Shown: positions 23,728 to 31,886 of the stretch, one piece after another
Layout of the letters: each line of letters begins with the position of its first letter
Position numbering within the stretch: position 1 is the stretch's first letter
Source: JAHJDS01 sp964569795
GTDB taxonomy: Bacteria > Desulfobacterota > Desulfarculia > Desulfarculales > JAHJDS01
Assembly: GCA_964569795.1 (NCBI GenBank)
Contig: CAZMVB010000001.1
Location: 62,001-126,000, forward strand
DNA: 64,000 bases
Direction of reading: 5' to 3'
The notes under the pieces: generated by a model
What the model was told of the DNA's origin: nothing
Seen by the model: only the letters and a program-made list of their open reading frames with translations
Databases searched by the model: none
Position numbers and translations under genes: made by a program

Positions 23728-25401
23728 ATGAACCGAGGTTGGCTGGTCTGGCTGATGGCGACGGGTCTGGTCCTGGGTTCCTGGGCCGGGGGGCGGGTGC
23801 GGGCGTCCGGCGCCAAGCCGCCCGGGGTGAACCTGCTCTGGGCCGTGGACGCCTCGCTGCTTACGCGCCCGGCCCGGGCCCGGGCGGTGAGCGCCGCCCT
23901 GCGCCGCCTGTTTTTGACCGTGCCCCTGCGGGTCAGGGCCGGCCTGCTGATCTACGGTCCGGCCGGCACCAGGGTGGTCCTGGCGGCCCACCGGCCCCGC
24001 AGTCACGATTTCTACGAGCAACGCCTGGCCCGACTGTCCCCGCCCCGGCGCTGGGACACCGCCGGGGTGCTCGAAGCGTCCCGGGCGGCCTTTGGCAACG
24101 CGGCCGGCAAGCGGGCGGTCATCGTGGTCACCGCCGGCCGCCGCCTTCCCCGCCCGCCCGGCCCCGGCTGGAGGCCGGGGCGGGAGGGACCGGCGATTCA
24201 CGTGGTCTATACCGCGGCCAATGGCCGGACGCCGCCGGTCCTGGACCGGCTCGCCCGGATCAGCGGGGGGACACTGTTCAGGGTCAGCCCCCGGCGGGAC
24301 CTGTACCGGACCATGCTGGCCGCCCTGGACGTGGCCGTGCGGGGCGGCCGGCTGTTTCTGGTCGCCCCGGGCGGACCCCGGCCGGACGCCACGCATATCG
24401 GGCGGCGGGTTCCGGTCGGCCTGAAACTGCGGGCCCGCCACGCCTCGCCGACCGAGGTCCTGACCGGGACCCCGATCCAGCTGCCCCCCGGACTGTACCA
24501 GGTCCGCTATCCGGGACGAAAAACTCGGGTGGCCAAGGTGGTGCGGGGCAGGACGTCCGTGTTCCTGCTGGGCGCCCTGGGACGCCTCGCGGTCCGCTGC
24601 CTTGACCGGGCCGGCAGACCGGACGCCCGGGCCGAGGTCATCGTCGATTCCGGTTCGGAGCACCAGAGCCGGCGCCGCTGTTTCCGGCCGATCATCCTCC
24701 CGGTCGGGTACCACCGGGTCGAGACCTCGCTCCATCCCGGCCAGACCAGGCAGGTCTGGATCAGGATCCATCAGACCACGACCATCCGGTTCGGTTTCAC
24801 CACCCGGCTCCTGGTCCGCCTGGACGATTCCCTGGGCCAGCCGATCGCCGTCCGCTATTTGATTCGGAAAGACAACCGGACCGTGGGCTCGGGGATGACC
24901 GGCCGGCCCCGGGCCGTCCAACCGGGGCAGGTGACCATCCGGGTCTTGACCAGGCCCCGTCCCCTGACGGTCGGCGTCCGGGTCGCGTCCGGGCGACTGA
25001 CCGAGACCCACCTGGGCCGGCTGGCCCGTCTGACCGTGCAGGGGCCGCCCGGCAGACAGACCTTTTTCGTCTTCCTGGACCCGACCGATCAGCAACGGTT
25101 GTCCGCGGCCCAGGCCGGCCGGTCCTGGGAGGTCCTGCCCGGCCGATACCTGATTTGCCCGACCGCGGCCCCCAGCCAGCGCCGGCTGTGCCGTCCGGTC
25201 GAGTTGACTCCCGGCGGGTCTCAGACGGTGACCTTGCCCGAGACCTCGGCCCCCGCCGCTCGCCCCTTCAATCTTCCCCTGGGCGGATCCTTTTTCCCCG
25301 CGGCCAAACCACGGCCCCGGCTCAACCCCCTGCGGCCGGCGCCGCTCAAACTGCGCCCCCTGAGGCGCCCCGCCGTCCGGACACCGGCGAGTGCCCATTG
25401 A
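23728..25401 (+). CDS. Secreted protein with N-terminal von Willebrand factor A-like domain
   Basis: A 557-residue exported protein of unknown role. A signal peptide (about 1-29) precedes a VWA-like fold at about 32-210: LLWAVDASLL, AGLLIYGP, RAVIVVTAG, ISGGTLFRVS. The metal-site DxSxS is incomplete (DASLL), so MIDAS binding is doubtful. The rest, about 215-530, looks like several beta-sandwich segments rich in Arg, Pro and Val, each containing xxVRxLDxxGRPxxARAEV-like or LVRLDDSLGQPIAVRY-like strands. The tail is Pro/Arg-rich. ATG at 23728 has GAGGA five bases upstream. It is followed by a TlpA-like gene. I cannot name its family. Confidence 0.75.
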   Translation: MNRGWLVWLMATGLVLGSWAGGRVRASGAKPPGVNLLWAVDASLLTRPARARAVSAALRRLFLTVPLRVRAGLLIYGPAGTRVVLAAHRPRSHDFYEQRLARLSPPRRWDTAGVLEASRAAFGNAAGKRAVIVVTAGRRLPRPPGPGWRPGREGPAIHVVYTAANGRTPPVLDRLARISGGTLFRVSPRRDLYRTMLAALDVAVRGGRLFLVAPGGPRPDATHIGRRVPVGLKLRARHASPTEVLTGTPIQLPPGLYQVRYPGRKTRVAKVVRGRTSVFLLGALGRLAVRCLDRAGRPDARAEVIVDSGSEHQSRRRCFRPIILPVGYHRVETSLHPGQTRQVWIRIHQTTTIRFGFTTRLLVRLDDSLGQPIAVRYLIRKDNRTVGSGMTGRPRAVQPGQVTIRVLTRPRPLTVGVRVASGRLTETHLGRLARLTVQGPPGRQTFFVFLDPTDQQRLSAAQAGRSWEVLPGRYLICPTAAPSQRRLCRPVELTPGGSQTVTLPETSAPAARPFNLPLGGSFFPAAKPRPRLNPLRPAPLKLRPLRRPAVRTPASAH

Positions 25402-25531
25402 CCCGCTCCCCCGGGGACGTGTTACCATGGGAATCCATGTGACGAAAGCCCATCCATGTGGTAGAGTTATGGGTAAGAACCTGATCCGGAAACGAGCACC
25501 TCGGCTGATTACTTTCCAGGAGGTTAACCAG

Positions 25532-26059
25532 ATGCGGATAGCGAAACTGAGCTTGTTATCACTGGTCGCGGTGGTGATGGTCGGCCTGCTGGCCGGTCCG
25601 GCCGCGGCGCTGAAGGTCAAGGTCGGAGACAAGTTTCCCCTGTTGACCGTCCAGACCGCCGACCACAAGGCGGTGCCCCTGGCCAAGGTGATCAACGGCC
25701 ACCCGTCGTTGATCGTCTATTGGTCGGTGTCCTGTTCGGCCTGCGTCGATGAGGTGCCGAAGCTCCTGGCCCATTACAACCGCAAGAAGAATAAATATCG
25801 GATGATCCTGGTGGCCGGAGAGGCCCCGGAGATGATCCCCGTGGCCAAGTGTTTTGTCGAGGCCAAGAACCAGGGCCAGGCCGTGGTCCTGTTCGACCGA
25901 CTGACCCGGCAGGGTCACATCCTGGCGGAGACCCTGGGGCTGGAGTACACCCCGACCCTGGTCATCGTCAACTCCCGGGGGAAGATCACCACCATCTTCG
26001 AGGGCGCCCCCCGGACCATGGCCGAGCTGGACAAGGCCCTGGCCAAGGCCATGAAGTAG
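25532..26059 (+). CDS. Exported thioredoxin-like protein (TlpA/AhpC-TSA type), CxxC active site
   Basis: A 175-residue periplasmic thioredoxin-fold protein. A signal peptide covers residues 1-25 (ends GPAAALK). The redox motif CSAC lies in WSVSCSACVDEVP, where TlpA/ResA proteins have WxxWCxPC; the tryptophan before the cysteine is replaced by Ser. The cis-proline region is EYTPTLVIV. ATG at 25532 has AGGAGG eight bases upstream. It lies 130 bases after the VWA-like gene on the same strand. It may act as a disulfide reductase or isomerase in the periplasm; the partner is unknown. Confidence 0.85.
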   Translation: MRIAKLSLLSLVAVVMVGLLAGPAAALKVKVGDKFPLLTVQTADHKAVPLAKVINGHPSLIVYWSVSCSACVDEVPKLLAHYNRKKNKYRMILVAGEAPEMIPVAKCFVEAKNQGQAVVLFDRLTRQGHILAETLGLEYTPTLVIVNSRGKITTIFEGAPRTMAELDKALAKAMK

Positions 26060-26105
26060 GCCGGCGGAGGCTCACCCAGCGCTGTCGTCACCGGGCGGCC
26101 GAGGG

Positions 26106-27074
26106 TCAGCAGACCCGGGCCGCCTTTATCTTGTCGATGAGCTTGGGCACCACGTCGAACAGATCGGCCACCAGCCCGAAGTGGGCCAGGCCGAAGATGG
26201 GTGCCCGGGGGTCCTTGTTGACGGCGATGATCGTCCCGGCGTTCTTCATGCCGGCCTGGTGCTGGAAGGCCCCGGAGATGCCCAGGGCCAGATAGACCTT
26301 GGGCTTAACCGTTTTTCCCGAGGTGCCCACCTGGCGGTCCTTGGGCAGCCACTGGGCGTCGGCCACGGGCCGCGAGCAGGACACCGCGCCTCCCAGGAGT
26401 TGGGCCAGCTCAACCGCGATCTCGATGTTCTCGGGCTTGCCGATGCCCCGCCCGACCGAGACCAGGATGTCGGCCTGGGTGATGTCCACCTCGCCCGGGG
26501 CGGCCTCCAGATACTGGATGAAGCGGCGGGCCAATTTATCCGGAAAAGACGGCGCCCCGATCCGGGCGATCTCGGCCCCGGGGCCGGGCGGGGGCGGTTC
26601 AAAGGACCCCTGACGGACGGTGGCCGCGACCACTGCCCCCGGGGCCAGCCGGAAATGGGCCGTCAGCTTTCCGCCGAAGACATCGCGCCGTCCGGTCAGG
26701 ACCTCGCCCTCCCAGGCCAGCTCGACCGCGTCCGTGGCCAGGGGCCAGCCCGCCTCCGCGGCCAGGGCCGGGGCCAGATCCAGGCCCTGGGGGGTGTGGC
26801 CCATCAGGACCAGGGCCGGCGCGTGGGCCGCCACCAGGTCGGCCAGGGTCTTTTGGTAGGGTTCGGGGTTGTAGTCGGTCAGGGCCGGGTCATCGACCAG
26901 CACCAGCCGGTCGCACAGGGGGGCCAGTTTCTCGGCCGCCCCGGGCGCGCCCAGACACACGGCCGTGACCCGGCCGCCCTCGGCCAGCTTTTTGGCCGCG
27001 CCCAGGACCTCCAGGGACACGTCGCGGACCTCGCCGCGGCGATGCTCCATGACCGCCAGGACGTCCGCGCTCAC
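26106..27074 (-). CDS. etfA: Electron transfer flavoprotein subunit alpha (EtfA, set 1)
   Basis: EtfA holds the FAD that passes electrons between acyl-CoA dehydrogenases and a membrane oxidoreductase. The N-terminal alpha/beta domain begins VLAVMEHRRGEV. The C-terminal FAD domain shows VSVGRGIGKPENI, QVGTSGKTVKPKVYLALGISG with its QH-x-AGM continuation, and AVNKDPRAPIF. Length is 322 residues. GTG at 27074 overlaps the etfB stop (GTGA). No extra iron-sulfur domain is present, unlike the second EtfA at 29474. It is the last gene of the operon zinc ribbon protein-queD-etfB-etfA. Confidence 0.93.
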   Translation of the reverse strand: MSADVLAVMEHRRGEVRDVSLEVLGAAKKLAEGGRVTAVCLGAPGAAEKLAPLCDRLVLVDDPALTDYNPEPYQKTLADLVAAHAPALVLMGHTPQGLDLAPALAAEAGWPLATDAVELAWEGEVLTGRRDVFGGKLTAHFRLAPGAVVAATVRQGSFEPPPPGPGAEIARIGAPSFPDKLARRFIQYLEAAPGEVDITQADILVSVGRGIGKPENIEIAVELAQLLGGAVSCSRPVADAQWLPKDRQVGTSGKTVKPKVYLALGISGAFQHQAGMKNAGTIIAVNKDPRAPIFGLAHFGLVADLFDVVPKLIDKIKAARVC

Positions 27075-27832
27075 AGGACACCCCCCCGCTCGGCCAGAAT
27101 ACTCACCAGCCGGTCCGCGCACTCATCCAGGGAGCCCTCGATCATCTCGGCCCCGGCCCCGATCTCGGGCTCGGTCAGCCGCTCGACGGTCAGGTTCGAG
27201 TCCGCCTCGGCCGCGGGCTTGACCTCGATCGGTTTCTTGCGCACCTTGCGGATCCCCAGGACCGACACGTAGCGGGGCTGGTTGATGCCGCTCTGGATGG
27301 TCAGCACGGCCGGCAGGTCGATCTCGACCTCCTCCTCCCAGCCGCCCTCCAGTTCCCGGCGGACCCGGGCCAGACTGCCCTCGATCGCAAGGCCGACAAC
27401 CATGGTGGCGTGGGGCCGGCCCAGCAGGCTCGCCAGGGCCGGGCCGACCTGGGCGTAGCCCACGTCCGCGGCCTGGACCCCGCACAGGACCAGGTCGGCC
27501 GGCAAATCCCCCAGGGCCGCGGCCAGGATCCGGGCCAGGGCCCAGGCGTCGGCCCGGCCGGCCTCCGGGGCGTCCAGGCGCCAGGCCGCGTCGGCCCCCA
27601 TGGCCAGGCCCCGGCGCAGGACGTCCTCGTCGTCAGGGCCACCCACGGTCACCACCGTGACCGTGCCCCCGAACCGCTCCTTGAGCCGGACCGCCTCCTC
27701 CACGGCGTAGTTGTCCCATTCATTGATGTCAAAGACCAAACCCTTGGCCGAGACGGTCCGTCCGTCCGGGGCGATCGTCAACTCGGCCTCGGCCGTCTCC
27801 GGGACCCGCTTGCAGCAAACCACGATGTCCAT
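27071..27832 (-). CDS. etfB: Electron transfer flavoprotein subunit beta (EtfB, set 1)
   Basis: EtfB pairs with EtfA. The start DIVVCCKRVPET, the DINEWDNYAVEEAVRLKE segment, DADAA-like GLAMGADAAWRL and the nucleotide-binding loop GVQAADVGYAQVGPALA are family marks. Length is 253 residues, normal. ATG at 27832 lies 13 bases after queD. The loop ends VGYAQVGP, unlike the GDTAQIGP of the second EtfB, so the two sets probably differ in nucleotide and partner. Confidence 0.93.
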   Translation of the reverse strand: MDIVVCCKRVPETAEAELTIAPDGRTVSAKGLVFDINEWDNYAVEEAVRLKERFGGTVTVVTVGGPDDEDVLRRGLAMGADAAWRLDAPEAGRADAWALARILAAALGDLPADLVLCGVQAADVGYAQVGPALASLLGRPHATMVVGLAIEGSLARVRRELEGGWEEEVEIDLPAVLTIQSGINQPRYVSVLGIRKVRKKPIEVKPAAEADSNLTVERLTEPEIGAGAEMIEGSLDECADRLVSILAERGGVL

Positions 27833-27845
27833 GGATCAGATACCT

Positions 27846-28223
27846 CTACTGATTCGGCCCCAGATAGCTGGCCGCGGCCGTGTCCGATTCCCAGGCCGTG
27901 ACCTTGACCACCCGGACGTCGTCCCGGCCCAGGTGGCTCGAAACACCCTCGAACACGTAGCGGGCGATGTTTTCCGAGGTGGGGCTGTTTTTCGCGAAAA
28001 ACTCGATATCATTCAGATACTTATGATCGAGCTCGGCCATGACCCGGCCCAGGGCGTCCTTGACCTCCCGGAAATCGACCACCAGGCCGATTTGGTTCAG
28101 GTCAGTGGCGGCCAGGGTGACCTCGATCCGCCAGTTGTGGCCGTGCAGGTTCTCGCACTGGCCGCCGATCTCCTGGATGGCGTGGGCCGCGGCGAACTTG
28201 GCGACCACGGTGATCTCGTACAT
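27846..28223 (-). CDS. queD: 6-carboxy-5,6,7,8-tetrahydropterin synthase QueD
   Basis: QueD makes 6-carboxytetrahydropterin from dihydroneopterin triphosphate, an early step toward queuosine/7-deazaguanine. The zinc ligands are the histidine in AAAHAI and the pair in LHGHNW; the catalytic cysteine precedes them (GGQCENLHGH), the CxxxHxH motif that marks QueD. The Asp-His pair in ELDHKYLND and the glutamate in WESDTA complete the site. Length is 125 residues, normal. No queC or queE is in the window. It sits between a zinc ribbon protein and etfB. Confidence 0.93.
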   Translation of the reverse strand: MYEITVVAKFAAAHAIQEIGGQCENLHGHNWRIEVTLAATDLNQIGLVVDFREVKDALGRVMAELDHKYLNDIEFFAKNSPTSENIARYVFEGVSSHLGRDDVRVVKVTAWESDTAAASYLGPNQ

Positions 28224-28253
28224 TTCAGTTGGATCCCGGCCGTGGGGGCGGGG

Positions 28254-28490
28254 CTAACCGGTGTAGGGCTTGCCGCACTCCCGGCAGCGATTGTCCGGGC
28301 CGATGACGCCGATGCACATCCCGTCCGAGCACAGCCGGCGCTCGCTGATGTCGCCGGAGACTTCGCCCTTGGGCATCTCGGGCATCTTGGCCCCGCACCG
28401 GTGACAGAACACGGCCTCATATAGGGTCTCGCCGCCGCACTCCTTGCACTGGCGGCCGGGGATAGTTTCCTCGCAGAACTGGCAGCGCAT
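28254..28490 (-). CDS. Small zinc ribbon protein
   Basis: A 78-residue protein with ten cysteines in five pairs: C3/C6, C15/C18, C29/C32, C54/C59 and C69/C72. Most are CxxC knuckles, so it should bind two zinc ions. The start MRCQFCEETIPGRQCKECG is typical of predicted zinc ribbon proteins of Deltaproteobacteria; their role is unknown. ATG at 28490 has GGAGG five bases upstream. It is the first gene of the queD-etfBA operon. Confidence 0.8.
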   Translation of the reverse strand: MRCQFCEETIPGRQCKECGGETLYEAVFCHRCGAKMPEMPKGEVSGDISERRLCSDGMCIGVIGPDNRCRECGKPYTG

Positions 28491-28542
28491 CCTCGCCTCC
28501 CTGAAGTTAGGTTGCCTATCCCTTATCCGAATCGACCGCCCT

Positions 28543-28590
28543 TGTCAACGCGCCCGGCGCTTGACACATCCGCTTTTTCCCCTTAGTAAT
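28543..28590. promoter_or_regulatory. Back-to-back divergent promoters of the queD-etfBA and etfB2-etfA2-acd operons
   Basis: TTGACA occurs on the minus strand at 28548-28543 and on the plus strand at 28561-28566. Only 12 bp separates the two -35 elements, and it contains the odd palindrome GCGCCCGGCGC. The plus-strand -10 lies in TAGTAAT (28584-28590, 17-18 bp spacer). The minus-strand -10 is weak (TAAGGG at 17 bp). A regulator or RNA polymerase here would affect both operons. Confidence 0.6.
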
Positions 28591-28629
28591 AGACTTTATT
28601 TTTTTCCCAACGTCACCAGGGAGTCGGCC

Positions 28630-29415
28630 GTGAGGTTCATCGTTCTGATCAAACAGGTCCCGGACACGGTCGAGGTCAAGATCGACCCCAAGACCGGGAA
28701 CCTGATCCGGGAAGGGGTGCCGACCATTCTCAACCCCGAGGACCGGCACGCCCTGGAGGCGGCCATCGCCCTCAAGGGGGAGGGCGACGAGGTGATCGCC
28801 CTGACCATGGGGCCGCCCCAGGCCGTGGACGTCCTGACCGAGGCCCTGGGCATGGGGGCCGACCGGGGGGTGCTCCTGACCGACCGCTTCTTCGGCGGGG
28901 CCGACACCTGGGCCACCTCGTTCACCCTGGGCCGGGCCATCGAGCACCTGGGCGATTTCGATCTGGTTTTCTGCGGCCGCCAGGCCATCGACGGCGACAC
29001 GGCCCAGATCGGACCCCAGGTGGCCGAGCACCTGGGCATCCCCCAGGTGACCTACGTCACCGACCTGCGCCTGGCGGACGGGAAGCTCACCGCCCAACGG
29101 GACCTGATCGATCAGGTCCAGGAGGTCGAGGCGCCCCTGCCGGCCCTGGTCACGGTCCTGGCCGCGCTCAACCGACCGCGCTATCCCATCCTGGCCGATC
29201 TGCTGGCCGCCTGCGAGGAGGCGGCCCCGATCGAGGTGCTGAACGCCGCGGACCTGGGGATCATGGCCGACAGTTCCGGACTGCGCGGCTCGTTCACCCG
29301 GGTGACCAAGACCTTTGCCCCCAAGATCGGCCGCGAGACCCAGACCATCGAGGGCCCCCCGGCCGAGATGGCCCGTCAACTCCTGTCAATCCTCAGGGAG
29401 AAGACGCTGATCTGA
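28630..29415 (+). CDS. etfB: Electron transfer flavoprotein subunit beta (EtfB, set 2)
   Basis: The second EtfB, 261 residues. Features are FIVLIKQVPDTVEVKIDP, the LNPEDRHALEAAIALK segment, GADRGVLLTDRFFGGADTWATS, and the loop CGRQAIDGDTAQIGPQVAEHLGIPQVTYV written here in parts: CGRQAIDGDTAQIGP then QVAEHLGIPQVTYV. This loop form is the one seen in EtfB of bifurcating Bcd/Etf-type complexes, as I recall. GTG at 28630 has AGGGAG six bases upstream. It precedes a ferredoxin-fused EtfA and an acyl-CoA dehydrogenase, forming one operon. Confidence 0.92.
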   Translation: MRFIVLIKQVPDTVEVKIDPKTGNLIREGVPTILNPEDRHALEAAIALKGEGDEVIALTMGPPQAVDVLTEALGMGADRGVLLTDRFFGGADTWATSFTLGRAIEHLGDFDLVFCGRQAIDGDTAQIGPQVAEHLGIPQVTYVTDLRLADGKLTAQRDLIDQVQEVEAPLPALVTVLAALNRPRYPILADLLAACEEAAPIEVLNAADLGIMADSSGLRGSFTRVTKTFAPKIGRETQTIEGPPAEMARQLLSILREKTLI

Positions 29416-29473
29416 GCCGCGTGCCTTGGCCGACCAGCCAACGTTTTTTGTCAGATACATGGAGTAATCCCAA

Positions 29474-30670
29474 GTGCCAGTCTGGATCATCGAAGAGAAA
29501 TGCACCGGTTGCGGGCTCTGCATCCGGGCCTGTCCCTACGGCGGCGTGGTCGTCGAGGACAAGCTGGCCCGGCTGACCGAGCGGTGCACCTTTTGCGGGG
29601 CCTGTCTGGACTCGTGTAAGTTCGAGGCCATGGCCTCGGACCTGGGGGCCGAGCCCACGCCCGACTTCACTGGATTTCGCGGCGTCTGGGTCGTGGCCGA
29701 GAGCCGCCGCGGCCAGCTCCACCCGGTGACCCTGGAACTGCTGGGCGAGGCCCGGCGCCTGGCCGGGGACCTGGGGGAAGACGTGACCGCGGCCCTCATC
29801 GGCCGCCAGGTCAGGGACCTGGCCCCGCAACTGATCGCCCAGGGCGCGGACACGGTTTACGTGGCCGAACACGACGAGCTCGAACCCTTCCGGACCCTGC
29901 CCCACGCCCGGGTCCTGGCCGGGCTCATCACCGAGCACCGGCCCAACATCGTCCTGGTCGGGGCCACCCCCCAGGGCCGGGACCTGGCGCCGCGCCTGTC
30001 CCGCCGGCTGGACCTGGGCCTGACCGCGGACTGCACCCTGCTGGCCATAGATAAACAGGAGGGCGGCCGGCTGTTGCAGACCCGGCCGGCCTTTGGCGGC
30101 AATGTCATGGCGACCATCGTCAGCCCCAGGTCGCGGCCCCAGATGGCCACGGTCCGGCCCGGGGTCATGGCCGCCCTGGAGGCCGACCCGGGCCGGGAGG
30201 GTCAAATCGTGGACGTGCCCGTGACCCTGGAGCCGTCCGATCTGGCGGTGGTGATCCGGTCCGTGGCCGAGGCCGCCCGGAGGACGGTCAACCTGTCCCA
30301 GGCCAAGACCATCGTCTCGGGCGGCCGGGGCGTGGGCGGCGAGGACGGCTTCCGGATGCTCTTCGACCTGGCCGAGCGGCTGGGGGGCGAGGTCGGCGGC
30401 ACCCGGGTCGCCGTGGAGGAGGGCTGGCTGCCCGTCGAGCGCCAGATCGGCCAGACCGGACAGAGCGTCTCCCCCGAGCTGTACATCGCCGTGGGCATCT
30501 CGGGCGCGGTCCAGCACCGGGCCGGGATCATGGGCGCCCGCTACATCGTGGCCATCAACCGCGACGCCACGGCCCCCATCTTCGAGGTGGCCGATTACGC
30601 CCTGGTGGGTGACGCCTCAAAAATTGTGCCCGCCCTGATCGACCTCCTGGACCAGGAGGAACAAAAATGA
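29474..30670 (+). CDS. EtfA fused to an N-terminal two-[4Fe-4S] ferredoxin domain
   Basis: Residues 1-55 carry two complete CxxCxxCxxxC motifs: Cys10, 13, 16, 20 and Cys38, 41, 44, 48. The EtfA body follows with SGGRGVGGEDGF, QIGQTGQSVSPELYIAVGIS, QHRAGIMGA and AINRDATAPIF. Total 398 residues against about 320 for plain EtfA. The same fusion is known in CarE of the caffeyl-CoA reductase-Etf complex of Acetobacterium, where electrons are bifurcated to ferredoxin. Start is GTG at 29474 with GGAG nine bases upstream. The stop overlaps the acyl-CoA dehydrogenase start. The iron-sulfur domain probably links the flavin to ferredoxin. Confidence 0.93.
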   Translation: MPVWIIEEKCTGCGLCIRACPYGGVVVEDKLARLTERCTFCGACLDSCKFEAMASDLGAEPTPDFTGFRGVWVVAESRRGQLHPVTLELLGEARRLAGDLGEDVTAALIGRQVRDLAPQLIAQGADTVYVAEHDELEPFRTLPHARVLAGLITEHRPNIVLVGATPQGRDLAPRLSRRLDLGLTADCTLLAIDKQEGGRLLQTRPAFGGNVMATIVSPRSRPQMATVRPGVMAALEADPGREGQIVDVPVTLEPSDLAVVIRSVAEAARRTVNLSQAKTIVSGGRGVGGEDGFRMLFDLAERLGGEVGGTRVAVEEGWLPVERQIGQTGQSVSPELYIAVGISGAVQHRAGIMGARYIVAINRDATAPIFEVADYALVGDASKIVPALIDLLDQEEQK

Positions 30671-31809
30671 TCATTCGATCCGACAAGGAAGCAGTCCTCC
30701 GCCAGACCGTCCGCCGCTTCGTCAAGGAGGAGGTCCTGCCCGTGGCCCGGGAGGTGGACGAGTCCGAGTCGTTCCCCCGGGACCTGTACCGGAAGCTGGC
30801 CGACATGGGCCTGTTCCGGATCCGCTACCCCCGCGAGCGCGGCGGGGCCGGGGGCGACACCACCCTGTACTGCGCCGTCTGTGAGGAGCTGGCCCAGGGA
30901 CTGTTGAGCCTGGCGGCCATCTACGCCATGCAGTGCCTCATGGGCAGCAATTTCCTGTTCCATTACGGCACGCCCGAGCAGATCGCCAAGTACTGGGAGC
31001 CCAACATGCGGGGCGAGCGGGTCAGTTGCTTCTGCCTGACCGAGCCGGACGCCGGCAGCGACCTGGGCAACGTCCGGACCATGGCCCTCAAGCAGGACGA
31101 CGGCTCCTGGCTGATCAACGGCCTCAAGACCTGGGTGACCAACGGCCCGGTGGCCAACCACTACACCGTCCTGTGCCAGACCCGGCCCGACCGCAAGATG
31201 CGCGGCCTCAACTTCTTCCTGATCGACCGGGAGATGCCCGGCGTGTCGGTCAGCCATAAGTTCCCGCTCATGGGCACCCGCTCGACCGAGATATCCGAGG
31301 TGGCCTTCACCGACGTCCGCCTCCCGGCCGACCACCTGCTGGGCGTGGAGGGCCGGGGCCTGTCCAACCTGATGTCCATCCTGGCCGAGATCAGGGCCAT
31401 GACCGCCGCCCTGGCCCTGGGCCTGGCCAAGGCCGCCTTTCAGGCCGCCTCCCAGTACGCCCGCGAGCGCACCGCCTTCGGCCGGACGATCAACAACTAC
31501 CAGCTCATCCAGGAAAAAATATCGAAAATGGCCACCCAGATCTGGGCCTCGGAGCTGATGCTCTACAAGACCACGGCCATGATCGACAACCGGCAACCCT
31601 GCGGCCGCGAGGCGATGATGACCAAGTATTTCGCCACCGAAACGGCCTGCTATTGCAGCGACGAGGCCATGCGCATCTTCGGGGCCTACGCCTATTCCAT
31701 GGAGTATCCGGTCCAGCGCTTCTACCGCGACAACCGGTTCCTGCTCTACGGCGGCGGATCCCACGAGATCCTGATGGGCAACATCGCCCGCGAGGTAGGT
31801 TTCGCCTGA
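30667..31809 (+). CDS. Acyl-CoA dehydrogenase / enoyl-CoA reductase partner of the ferredoxin-ETF
   Basis: A 380-residue acyl-CoA dehydrogenase fold: N-terminal helices, FAD/substrate signature CFCLTEPDAGSDLGN, WVTNG, FTDVRLPADHLLG, and ARERTAFGRTI. The usual catalytic glutamate in the YEGT motif is replaced by glycine (LYGGGSHEI). A glutamate in SILAEIRAM falls where isovaleryl-CoA and long-chain enzymes carry their base in helix G, so catalysis is probably kept. ATG at 30667 overlaps the etfA2 stop (ATGA). With etfB2-etfA2 it likely forms one complex; the direction (oxidation or bifurcating reduction) and the acyl substrate cannot be told. Confidence 0.9.
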   Translation: MIIRSDKEAVLRQTVRRFVKEEVLPVAREVDESESFPRDLYRKLADMGLFRIRYPRERGGAGGDTTLYCAVCEELAQGLLSLAAIYAMQCLMGSNFLFHYGTPEQIAKYWEPNMRGERVSCFCLTEPDAGSDLGNVRTMALKQDDGSWLINGLKTWVTNGPVANHYTVLCQTRPDRKMRGLNFFLIDREMPGVSVSHKFPLMGTRSTEISEVAFTDVRLPADHLLGVEGRGLSNLMSILAEIRAMTAALALGLAKAAFQAASQYARERTAFGRTINNYQLIQEKISKMATQIWASELMLYKTTAMIDNRQPCGREAMMTKYFATETACYCSDEAMRIFGAYAYSMEYPVQRFYRDNRFLLYGGGSHEILMGNIAREVGFA

Positions 31810-31836
31810 TCCATCCCATCGTCGAACGAAACGACC

Positions 31837-31868
31837 GCGGCGCCCCTGGGGGCGCCGCTTTTATTTCG
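31837..31868 (+). terminator. Rho-independent terminator of etfB2-etfA2-acd
   Basis: A 10-bp perfect GC stem (GCGGCGCCCC at 31837-31846 and GGGGCGCCGC at 31849-31858) is followed by TTTTATTTCG. It lies between convergent operons. The T-run is on the plus strand; on the minus strand only broken T stretches follow. Confidence 0.9.
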
Positions 31869-31886
31869 ATGGGAGGGGGCCGGCGG

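Noticed and set aside
22381..25695. An 1104-codon minus-strand frame running through dprA and the whole VWA-like gene
   Set aside because: Only the last 407 codons match DprA. The first part is antisense to a gene with a signal peptide and good ribosome binding site, and its Gly/Pro/Arg/Gln-rich translation is what GC-rich antisense frames look like.
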